The translations under genes and the position numbers were made by a program. The notes under the pieces were generated by a model that was not told where the DNA came from, did no database searches, and was given only the letters and a program-made list of their open reading frames with translations. DNA of 64,000 nt from Branchiostoma floridae (lineage: Eukaryota > Chordata > Leptocardii > Amphioxiformes > Branchiostomatidae), in NCBI RefSeq assembly GCF_000003815.2, contig NC_049986.1, positions 14,211,933 to 14,275,932 of the forward strand, given 5' to 3'. Shown piece by piece: positions 48,501 through 60,500 of this stretch. Positions within the stretch are counted from its first letter, which is position 1; the number at the start of each line of letters is the position of its first letter.

Positions 48501-51500
48501 CCATCCAAGTAGATTGGCAACCCCCCACCTACCCCATGGACGACATCTCTGGATACAGGTTGCTATATGCGAAGGAAGGAGACACTACACGGGAGACTGT
48601 TGACATGGGTAACCCACCCGACTTAACCTACAATCTCGCTGGAGTGTCTCCTGATACACAGTACAACATGTGGGTGATGCCGTATGGCCCTGGAGGCGAC
48701 GGACCTCAGAGTCAGCGTTTCACTGTACAAACGCAGCGTGGTAAGATATGTGCCGTCATGCCACGGTGGTCATTATCCGTCTCTGTTGTGAAACATGCAG
48801 ACCAGGCATCGTGGACCATGTTATGCAGACGGACAGAACATTTCATGTCACAGCACTAAGTCTTACGTGATGATGGAGGGACAACCCATTCATTCCTTGG
48901 GATACACAGATCATGCAGGCGGACAGAGCAGCACAAGATGTATACATTGCTTTGCAGCAGCTTACAGAACACCTTGCTATTTTACTGAATTGCACTTGCT
49001 GACATGCTGTGCAGTCATGCTGAACTTCATATTATGCTGACTACACAGTATCATCATGAGTATGCACTGTACATAGGTTGAAATCGTGCAATGTACCAGC
49101 ATAATGTTCCAGGTTGACATTATGGAAATACAATGTATTCAAAGTTGTTCACATTTCAACAAATGACAAACATTTAATTACGTCTTTCCCGCATGTTGGG
49201 GGCAACAGGAAACTCACGGAAGAAATTATATTGTTGCTACTTACCTCTCACAGTGACAGGTTATGGAGTGCTTTTGCTTTAAATTCCATGACAATTGTGA
49301 CTCATTATTTGTTCATCATAAGGGCACTGCAGCTTTTCCCACAATTCACTGTACAATCATTCGTTTTAACAAACCTGAGTTGCTTTCCTTTTGCATTTCA
49401 ACAGCCAGTGTTTGAAGACCCAGATGCACCAGTCCTATGGCTGCATTATACCAAGTGCCATCGCAGAAAGTGACATGTGACATACATGTACATGTACACG
49501 TATAGGCAGTCATGTTATTGTGCATTTGCAAACTCAAGTCCAGGAAGTAATATCTCCCAATGTTTTACACAGAGGACCTGGGCAGCATTGCACCAAAGGG
49601 GGCCCCAGGAGCAGCGTCAGCTGTCACAAGGGATGCCTCCAGCCTCCTGGTGGAGTGGGAAGCTCCCACCCTGCCCGAGGGATCGCCAGACCTCCTGGGA
49701 TTCAGGCTATTCTGGAGGAAGGTCGGAGAGGGCGAGTACCAGACTGTTGAAGTTGGCCCAGAAGAGCTGTCTTACGTCCTGATGGACCTCGATACCTTCA
49801 CTGAGTATGAGATGTACGTCGTCGCATTTAACGCTAATGGAGATGGACCCAACAGTGACACCTTTACTGCTATGACCGCTGAAGGAGGTAAGAACTATAG
49901 GGTAATTACATTCTAGAAGTGTGTATGTGTACATCAATGGGTGTTTGGGTTAACCTCTATCTGAATAGTGAAGACTATTTGTGACCATTGCCACACTGCA
50001 CCACATGAAACACTCAGATAAACACGATGACACACTTTAAAATGTTGATGTGGATCTAAACAAGAGCCCCAAACCCCACCACTTCCCTATGCCAGTGCAA
50101 CCTGTAATGTCAGTCATGACTTCCTACCTCTTTCTTGTACGTGCTAGCATTGAACTCTTCATTATCAAAAACAAAAACTAAGAGTGAAATGGGTGAAGTC
50201 ATGAATAAATGATCAGGTTTCACTCTGGTGGCTTTCACTGTGCAGTGCTTCAGTGTAACCTGCAGCTATCCCAAACTAAATCACCAAACAGTACTATACC
50301 AACCTAAATTACTACAAACTGATATTGTGTGAACTAAAACGTGCAAACTACCCTACCCTGACTAATCAACAAACCCTTGATTACTACATAATGTGAATCT
50401 TTATTTGTCAATGAATTTAAGTATTTACATCAAATGTGATGCTCAATAATTTACATTTATATTGTCATCCTAGTATCAGACTCCCCTAGGCCTTGTATGT
50501 TATTTCATAGCTTTTTTTTATAATTTTTGCATCATGAATCATTGCTTATGTATGGCTCCAATCTGCTCAACTTCGAAATGCACAGAGGACACTGGTGCTC
50601 CCCTCGGAGTGGCAGGAGAGCCAGTTAGCCCTTACAGCGTACGTATACAATGGCGCCCTCCCACAAACCCACCTGAACCTGTCATGGGCTACCGATTACT
50701 GTACCAGAGGTACGGCGATGACAATCAGCAGCTCGTTGACATGGGACATCCCGACGACTTCAGCTTCATGCTGCGAGGCCTGTCACCCGGCAGCCAGTAC
50801 GACTTCTGGGTGACGCCGTACGGAAACAGGGGCGATGGTCCGAGGAGCGAGAGGGTGACCCTACAGACAGGCTCTGGTGGTAAGCAGTCTTCCATTGGAC
50901 TGAGAGGAACACGTCCGTACCAACCTTCGTGCTCACCGGATCATCTGGCATCTTGTGCATCATCGTAGACCTTATAGACAGCCCACTTTGCACAACACAC
51001 TGCGCCACAGTGTTAATGTTGTAAAGTAAAAATCATTCCAACATATCAGTTTGCTTTTTTTGTTCTAATAACGACTGAGAATCACGTCCTGTTAGTGTAC
51101 ATGTACACGTCGAAACCCCACACATCACAGTAGTGCCTCACGCAACTCAAACACGACAAAGCTTTGCAAGTTGTACAGTATGTGCAACTCCTTAAGGCAC
51201 TGACTGGTCACCAAGGAATGTCACCCAAGAATGCCATTAAATGACGAATGTAAATGTATGTATATTTTTGACACAGAACTAGAGCCACAACGACGATATG
51301 TCTTCGAGCACATGTACAAACATCAGATTTCACAGAATACGTTAAAGTTTTAAAACATATGTCTACAACGGACTATGGAGCTTGCAAGAGACTGCCCGTG
51401 TCCCAACACATTTCACCCACCCGTCTCAGCCCTTGTACTCACAGTACTTTTTCTCTGTTTTTAAAGAATTTTCTATAAACACGGTATAATTCTCAATGAC

Positions 51501-54500
51501 AGCTGGGAAGTTACCATCTCCAAGAATGGCAGGTAAGTTTTACTAACAGGCTGGTCAAGGAAACTACTAAATGGGAACATTGTTTCAGGCATACTGCAAT
51601 AATTTTTATCAGGTGCACTAACATTTTTTGTTACCTTTTCTTAAGTACCCGGTGCCCCTGTTGGTCTTATTGGAGAAGCGGTGGACTCCCAGAGCATAAC
51701 GGTGAGATGGAATGAACCAGAGAGGACCATGGGAGTTATCACTGGATACAAGATAACGTACCAGCCTGAGGGTGGAGCCCCCGCTGAAGCCTTAGTCCCC
51801 GGATCAGACAGGACTCACCTTCTGACGGGACTTACTCCCTACACCGTGTACACCATCTATGTTGTCGGTCTCACCTCACAGGGAGAGGGAGAGAGGAGCG
51901 ACAGTGTCACTGTCCGGACATTTGAGGGTGGTATGTAGTTATCGGTAGCTCTCTCTCCACTCACTGATCAGTTGGTCTGTTACCAACAGGATGGTTTAGC
52001 ACTCTCTTCCTGTATTTCATCCACACTGCACTTAAATCTCCTCTTTGAATCACTTTGAATCATTAGCAACACCTCATTTTTGGAAGGTTTGGGATGACCC
52101 TTACCTCATCCAATAAGTATGATGAAGTCTCAGAATATCTGCACCTTCTGTATCACTGCTTCCTTTGTCATGAAAACTTCACCTACCCAATCTAAATGGA
52201 GGTCAACTGATATGACCTCAATAATGTGGGATTTCACCCTAAATGAGGATATTTATTCACCAGATGATAGTAGACATACAACATCTATTAACTATTTTAT
52301 TTATTATTTAATCCTTATTTTGCCACCACCTTGTAGTTCATTTAGTTACTATAGTAGCTTACACAGCTCCCCTTTCCATCACACTTGTCACGTGCACTGT
52401 AGAGAGGACCTTGCACCTAAGGCTTTATTTTTTGCCAAAGACGTTTTTGTCTCGTCTTTCAAGACTTATCATCCATTCTTATCAGCATGATCATGAACTG
52501 CATGTGTCGTACATTTCCATGGTGAATGATTGGCTTTTTCTCGTAAATTCAAGCGCCTGCTCGTCCCGTTGGCGTCACGGCAAACGCCCTGGATGCCCGG
52601 TCTATCCAAGTAACATGGCAGGAGCCCGAGGTGAACCGTGGCGTCATCACCGCTTACAACGTGTATTACCAGCCCGCTTCGACGACCGCTAACCAAGAGC
52701 CTAGCAAACAGACAGTTAGCCCCTATGAGCTCTTCTCCCTGCTTGGAGGATTGCAGCCAGCCACTGAGTATGTGATCAGTGTGGCTGCGATCACCTCAGC
52801 AGGAGAGGGGGAACGAAGTGACAAAGTGACAGCACAGACAAGAGCAGGTGGTAGGTACATCTACTGACAGAGGGCTTCCTTTGTTTTTATCATTTTACAT
52901 TTTGTCACCATATTAACAGTCTCTTGTCTATTCTGTCACTCTAATCTGTGCCCCTTGGCCACAATAACTGACGTCAGATGAAGACACCAATGTTTGTGCC
53001 AACTGTTGGTTGAAATTTTGGTTGTAAGTATAGTCAAACCCTTTGGTACTAATTTTTTAGTCTCCATGCTAACCTGCGACTATATCATATCGGCAACAGT
53101 ATACTGACATGTAAAAGTTGGACAGGGCAAGCAGCAAGGCACTGGTTGTATCTCCATTGCACGTGCACACTTGTGAAAGGGGGTTTACCTTAGGCTTGGT
53201 GTTCTTATATGGGTATATCTGCCTTTTTCAAAAGTTCCAGACGCACCAAGAGACTTCCAAGCAGAAGCAGTGGATGCCACAAGCATCCAAGTTTCGTGGG
53301 AGCCCCCAGCAAACACAAACGGAGAACTGCAGGGATACAAAATCCTGTACCGGCAAGCCGGCACAGAAGCCATTTCCATTGCTGAGGTTGCCCCAGCAGC
53401 ACAGTACCACCTCCTGACTGAACTTCAGCCATTTACAGTTTACCTCCTTGCCCTGGTAGCCTTCACTGAAGGCGGGGAGGGAGAAACCAGCAGTGAGGTC
53501 ACGGTACAGACAGATGAGGATGGTAGGTTGTGTTGGCAGGCTATTTCTCACAATGGCAGCTATTATATACAATCCCTGAACAAGGCTATTTCTCACAATG
53601 GCAGCTATCATATACAAATGTACAACCCCAGAACTAGGCTATTTCTCACAATGGCAGCTACCGCGGTATCTTTTACAATCTGTGAACCATATGGACAAAG
53701 CCTCCTCCCTCTCTCTCAAGGCAGCTATACCCCCTCCTTACCTCTGTATGGTCTAAATTAACATCAGACATTGGAGGCCAAGTGGAAACCCAGCTGCTTA
53801 TTTATGAGCATTGCTGGCCCTTGCCTCCTGCACATGTGAATGACACCATGAAGACACTGCCCTAACTTCTATATATTTTCTCCTGCCAGTACCCAGCCCC
53901 CCACAGGATGTAACCGTGGAACCTATTGATTCAACCTCCGCCCGTGTAGTCTGGCAGCCACCTGCCGAGCCTAATGGAATTCTGCAAGGCTACAAGGTCC
54001 TGTACAAGGACTCTAACGCAGCAGAGTACACAACCCATGAGGTTGAAGCTTCAGAAATGTCCTATGTTATTTCTGACATGATACCTGGCACGGAGTATGT
54101 GGTCGCTGTGTCAGCCTTCACCGGAGCTGGTGATGGCTCTCCTAGTGAGGAACTCAGAATCCAAACAGAGGAAGGTGGTATGTACACCAATCATGAACAG
54201 ACGGCCATATTTCTGAGTGTATCTGACACTTCTGTCTCTGTGTCCATTCATTCTTTGTGGCACATGCTCTCTTTTCCTTGTGATAACTAGAAATTTGGTC
54301 TGCTTATCTCTACTGTATGGGCTTTCTATTCCTAGAGAACCTAGGCATCATATCTCTGTATTCTCTTCTTTGCTCCGTACACTTGTACCAGCTACATGTA
54401 TTCTCTACATCCTCTTTTCCATTGCCATTGGTGACAGTAGTTCATACTGTTACTTTTGGGGCATGAATATGTGTAATTGTCCTTGACTTGTCTCGGACCA

Positions 54501-57500
54501 AACTTGTGAAACAATTTAATGTGATGACGTTATTGTTATTTACAATCTCATGTTTCATGTCCATTATTGTGCCAGTTTGAATGTTTCCTACTGATAAGTG
54601 AAAGCAGCCATGACTTTGTATCTAACTGGGATACACACTCTCCTCTCCCTCCCTCCCTTCTCTTTAAGTTCCGGATGTCCCAACCTCCGTCGTGGCTGAG
54701 GGAATCGATGCTCAGTCCATCCGTGTGAGTTGGCAGCCATCAACTGAAACAAATGGTGTGCTGCTAGGGTATTACATCTACTACACACCGGAGGGGTCCG
54801 ATGAGGAGCAAAGGGCACAAGTGGAGCCCACTGACACATCCTATGTGGTTGGTGGCCTCCAGCCATTCACTGTGTATATCATATCAGTGAGTGGTTTCAC
54901 AGCAGCAGGCGAAGGTGACAGGAGTGATGAAACAAGAGTCCAGACTTTACAGGGCGGTGGGTAATGCACATTCTTCATGTGCCATTTATAGAATATTTGC
55001 CAATAGATCAGTGTCATATGCCATGATGGCTTGGCTGTTCTCCCACTTTGTTCCCATTCCTGCTAGATCTGGGATTGCTTGTTCCTGCACTGAGCCCTTC
55101 GATTTCCTTCCTTTTCTTGACAGAATTGATCTGTCTCCTAACATATTTTCTGAAGTTTTGTGCCCCCCCCCCCCTCCTCCTCCTCCTCCAAGAGTCCTCA
55201 TCTTCCAACTATCTCTGCATTCATTCAGACTTGATGTCCTCCACTTTCCTGAAACTGGGCTGCTTCCCAATGTTGTGTTCTGGAGCCTTGTCACACCCAG
55301 CGGCTTCTGTGTCCTGTTCTTGTGTCCCTATCTTGTTGGCTTTTGCTGCAGGGAATTGCAGATTGCTTTCTGTCAAGCAATGTCTATGCATCTCCACTCA
55401 CTTCGATTTCCTCATTCCATCTGCTTCCGATTGAAAATTCCATCATTCCTTTTTTTCATAAAAGTTCCGGCATCACCCACTGGTCTGGGTGCCACTCCTG
55501 TTGACCCTCGGACTGTCCGTGTGGAGTGGCAGCCTCCTCAACAACCCAATGGAGAAATCCAAGGATACAACATCTACTACAGGACAACAGAATCTGATGA
55601 GGATGCCTTGCAGCAAGCAGGAGCGCAGGACATTTTCCTGACGCTTACTGGACTAAGTCCTTTCACTGAGTACACCATAAGGGTCTCTGCACTCACTGGA
55701 GTTGGTGAAGGCCAGACAAGTGACTCAGTGACAGTTTTGACACCGGCTGGTGGTGGGTATTATTCTGATGTTGGCTTGCATTGTGTCTAGAGCTGTTGTT
55801 AGCTTTGATATTACTGTGGTACCCCTATCTTGCCCACATTTACCTACTGATATATGGTACATTTGCCAACTTCATGACAAACTGTACTTTGTCTATCAAT
55901 CATTGTGCCAGGTCTTACTTTCAATGACATTCTCGAAATATGCAGATGATCATCATCTCGTGTATTTCAATGCTAAAGTATTCTCGTCTTTCATGTATCT
56001 GACCCAAGTTTTCATACCTTCATCCTGGCATGATCTATTCTTTCTTCAAAAGCTCCATCATTTCCGATGGACGTTGAGGCCAATGCTGTTGACTCCCAGT
56101 CTATCAGGATCAATTGGCAACCACCAACAGAACCCAATGGCAATGTTCTCGGCTATAACATCTTCTACACTACTGACGGAGAAAGCAGCAACAACCAACA
56201 GACGGTTGGTCCTGATGACACCACATACGTCATTGAGGGATTGCGACCCGCCACACAGTATGCCATCACTCTGAATGCTTTTACGGAGGCAGGGGAGGGT
56301 GAGCGTACAGAGGAGAGGGTTGTTACAACGCTCACTGATGGTATGTACCATATCCGATGGTTTCCTGTTCAGTAAAAGAAGAACTACCCAGTATAGCAAC
56401 AACCCTGCTGCTAAATAGTATGGAGGTGTCATAGTAAATTGTGATATGCTGCATTGTGTAAATGCCCTTGAAATTGGTTGAAAGATCTTGCCTATGATGT
56501 CCAACTTCATGATCTCTCTTCTTGTCTTGTTTTCTAACTATCTGTGGATCTTCTCACTCCTGAAAACCAGTTCCTGGTGCCCCGGCTAGCATAGATGCCA
56601 CGGCAGTTGACACAACATCAATCAGAGTAGAGTGGCAGGCTCCCTCTGAAATGGGCGGAACGCTCTTAGGATACAAAATCTACTACCAGCTCGTGGGTGA
56701 GGACAGTCCATCCACAGCTGATGTAGAGCCAACTGAGATCTCCTACCTGCTCACCGAGCTCCAGCCATACAGCGAGTACCTCATCTGGTTAGTTGGCTAC
56801 ACGGAAGCTGGAGAAGGCGACAGCACTGAGCAGGTTACTGTCCAAACACCGCAAGGGGGTAGGTCACCAGCTCAACATTTCCTGTCAAGCTTTCTCCTGG
56901 AATCACTGGGAAAATCCTAATGTTCATTGCAACCCTGATAAATATCCTAATTTGAATGTTAACATTATCAGGTAGAAGACCCCATAACCAAGGCTACTGC
57001 AGTAGGGTAACAACATATTATAACGATATCACAGTGATCCTGCTTTATAACAGATAATTGGTCTAAAAGTAAAACTAATAATACATGTAGTTGCTGCATC
57101 TTAGTGGTTCCTGCAGCCTCTGTCTGGCTAGATTTCAGATTTACATCCTAGAACCCTTACATTTTTTGTAGTTCCAACCGCACCACGCGAAGTTGTTGCA
57201 GTTGCTACTGGTCCCACATCTGCAACTGTCAATTGGCAGCCACCATTGGCAAACAATGGTCAGCTGCTTGGGTACAAGGTGTACTATCAAAACAACCTCG
57301 ATGAAAAAGTGACAGTAGCAGAGCTGTCAGCTTCTGAACTATCCCACACAAATGACGACATCGAGCCAATGACTGAATATCTGATCTCAGTGCTGGCCTT
57401 TACAAGTATAGGAGAGGGACCCCATAGTCAGGAAGTTACTCTACGAACTGAGGAAGGTGGTATGTATCTTGTAAAAAGAATGCAAAACTCCATGACAAAT

Positions 57501-60500
57501 ATCCATTCCATCTTCTACAACAGTTGCTTGTAGTTTTTAGAGACATGAATGGTTTCAATAAGCTGTTTCACCGTGAATTTCATCTTCATCATGTCTTGAT
57601 CTGCAAACCATTTTAATGGCAGTTAATTTTCTGATCACCTGTTTGCACTGTCATGGATAACACACTTTCATCAGCATTGATTGTGGTCTACAGCACCCAA
57701 CCAGCTGGTGGTTAAGGTTTGCCACATTTCAACAAAGGTATCCAGTAGCCTACGAATGTATCAAAGTCTCTTCTGCCTCTATAAAGGTGCTCTTCATCAT
57801 CTTCACCTCAGTTTGCGTGCACATGTATACAATGTCATGTCATGTATCTGCTGGCCAATCCCTTGCTTGTAATATATTACTGTCTGTGGCTTTCACAAAC
57901 ATGTCTGCAACCTTTCTATGTATGTCCAAGTACATGGCTTGCCTGCTGAACTACATTGGGTTTCTGTCGCTTTAGTGGCTTTGTGTTTACTCTCAAATCA
58001 TTTTTGATTGATGTATGTCGCTTGCTTAGTCTATTGACAACTGCTTTATCATTGTGGTTTGTCCCTGAAGTTATAGGCTGCAGTATAGAAAATGTTCATA
58101 ATGGATTGAAAGTTTTATATTGTTGTTTATCCCTACGAAGTTCCTGGTAGTCCAATAGGGGTGGAAGGAGACCCCATTGATTCAACATCAATCCTCGTGA
58201 GATGGCAGGAACCTCCAGATCGAAATGGAATTCTTCTTGGCTACTATATCTACTTCCTAACCGTAGGCTCAAATGGAGAGCAAAGGGGTCAGGTCCCAGC
58301 TAGTGAGGACTCCTATGTTATCACTGGCCTGAACCCCTTTACCAAATACTTTGTTACGATCTCTGCCGTAACTGGGGCAGGGGAAGGAGAGAGAAGTGAC
58401 GGAGTGACAGTCGAGACTCTAGAAAGTGGTGGGTGAAATTTATATCATAGACCAAAATTTCATTGGTACATCACAGATTCTGAAGTTTTCTCCACTTCAA
58501 ATAGGTGCCCTGCACTGACACAATGTATCAATTACCTTTCAGATTCTGCTTGAATCTGTGTCTGTAACTTCTTTTGTCGCAGCCTTTTCTTGATATGTTA
58601 CTCCTCTTGCTATACATACATTTGTATTTGCCTTGTTCCTCACTGGACATTGGTCCTGTTCTGCCACCCTAGTTCCAGCAGCTCCAACAGATCTTCAGGC
58701 ATCAGCAGTTGATGCTCGCACCATCCAGGTATACTGGCAGCAACCACAGCAGGCCAATGGAAATCTACTAGGATATAAGCTCTTCTATCAGGGATTTGAA
58801 GATGAGGATGTCACTGTCTTAGAGATCCCATCCACGGACACATCTTGGCTGCTTTCTGGCTTACAGCCGGCAACTGAATACCTGATTTGGGTAGTTGCCT
58901 ACACGGGTGCTGGAGATGGCGAGAGACCCAACGAGGTTATTGTGCAGACTCTAGAAGGGGGTAGGTTAATGAACGTCATCTGGCAGCCCATCATTGTTTA
59001 CAATCTTTCTCTCCTCTTTGGTGATGATGCTGATAACTGTGGTCTACACCTATTGCAGTGGGCTGACTGTGTCTCTTTATCTTACCTGTATCTATCCCAG
59101 TTGGCTGACTTCCTGTCAGACTTTTTGGTCAAAAGATTCTCTTGTTTTCCTTTTGATAGTCCTGAAAGATACTGTGCTTCCATATATTCTAATATTGCTT
59201 AAGATGCTCTTTAACTCATACTTATTGAGTGAGGTAATCAATGCTAACCTGATCTAACTTTTTAACTTGTTTCCCTCCCCAGTGCCCGATGCACCCCGTG
59301 ACATTGTCGCATCTGCAACTAACCCAACAACAATCAGGGTGAAGTGGCACGCACCCCGACAGACCAATGGCGTTTTGCTCGGGTACAAAGTGTTCTACAA
59401 GCACACAGCTGACGACGAGATCCAAGCTGCTGTAGTCGCGCCTAACAAACTGAACCACACTAACATTGACGTGGACCCAATGACAGAGTATGTAGTGACT
59501 GTGTCTGCATTCACCAGTGCTGGAGATGGGCCAGAGAGTCGACCAGTTACAGTTCGAACACAGGAGGGTGGTATGTATATGACAAGTCAGATTATCAATA
59601 TCTTCTCTGGTGATGGGTAGCTCCTTTCTTTCTCAGTCTGTGGTTGACTTCGTTTTGTTCTACTCTTTTCTGTACCAGGCTTTGTTTTTAACACATTTAT
59701 CTTCATCACCTTGTGTACCAGTACTGCCTTCTGACAATATTTGATTCCTCAAGCTTCTTCCATGCTGATTCATTGGGTCCTCAATTCATTAAGTCCTTCC
59801 CTGCTGATTCATTGAGTCCTCAATGTGTTATAATACAATCATGGTATCATCAGTTGTCTTTGTTCAGATAACAGTATTTTAACAGGACGTCGTCATACTC
59901 ACATTCTAATGTCAAATACTAACACTAATATGCAACATTGTAAAAATCAATGCCAGTGCTTTGTTCATTTTAAGATTTCTTGGTTTGCTGTGATCTGATT
60001 TCCAGTCTTGCTCTTCCTGGATTGCATATTGATCAAAACGTTAAGTACCCATTTCTAATGTCCCTTGCTCTTTCCCCTCTCAAGTTCCCAGTAGTCCATT
60101 TGGACTGTATGCCTATGCGTTGGATACAGACTCAATCAGTATAAGTTGGCAGCTACCATTAGATCCAAATGGTGTGATAGAGGGATACAACCTGTACTAT
60201 GAAGCGGATGGAAGCGAAGATGAAGAGATGGTTCAAGTTGGTCCAGAGGATGGAGTAAACAGCCCCTATGTGCTGGCTGGTCTGCAGCCCTACACATTGT
60301 ACAGCTTGGAAATAGCTGGCGTGACTGGTGGCGGAGAAGGGGACAGGAGCGATCAAGTGAAAGTGACAACCTTGGAGGGTGGTGGGTACTTGTAAAGAAG
60401 TCTTTGGCCTGGCATGACTTCTTCTTTTCGGTGTGCTTCAAGCCTGGTTGAAGGTGATAGCTGGAGAATGGTGGCACAATGCAAACGTGTATGATTGTGT

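Larger units (their letters stand above)
46555..49572 (+). other. Introns after FN3 11, 12 and 13
   Basis: Introns 46555-47254, 47561-48434 and 48741-49572 do not share the minisatellite or families A-C and show no obvious mutual similarity, so these copies are older. A short GAAGACCCAGATGCACCAGT stretch near 49415 resembles an FN3 exon start but does not continue as one. Confidence 0.7.
49888..53889 (+). other. Introns after FN3 14-18
   Basis: Introns 49888-50585, 50880-51645, 51931-52553, 52851-53234 and 53523-53889. The last contains a tandem repeat. No other coding or structured feature was seen. Confidence 0.7.

Noticed and set aside
49400-49475. Possible vestigial FN3 exon start (PVFEDPDAPV)
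   Set aside because: The similarity ends after about ten residues; no B-strand Trp or later FN3 strands follow.
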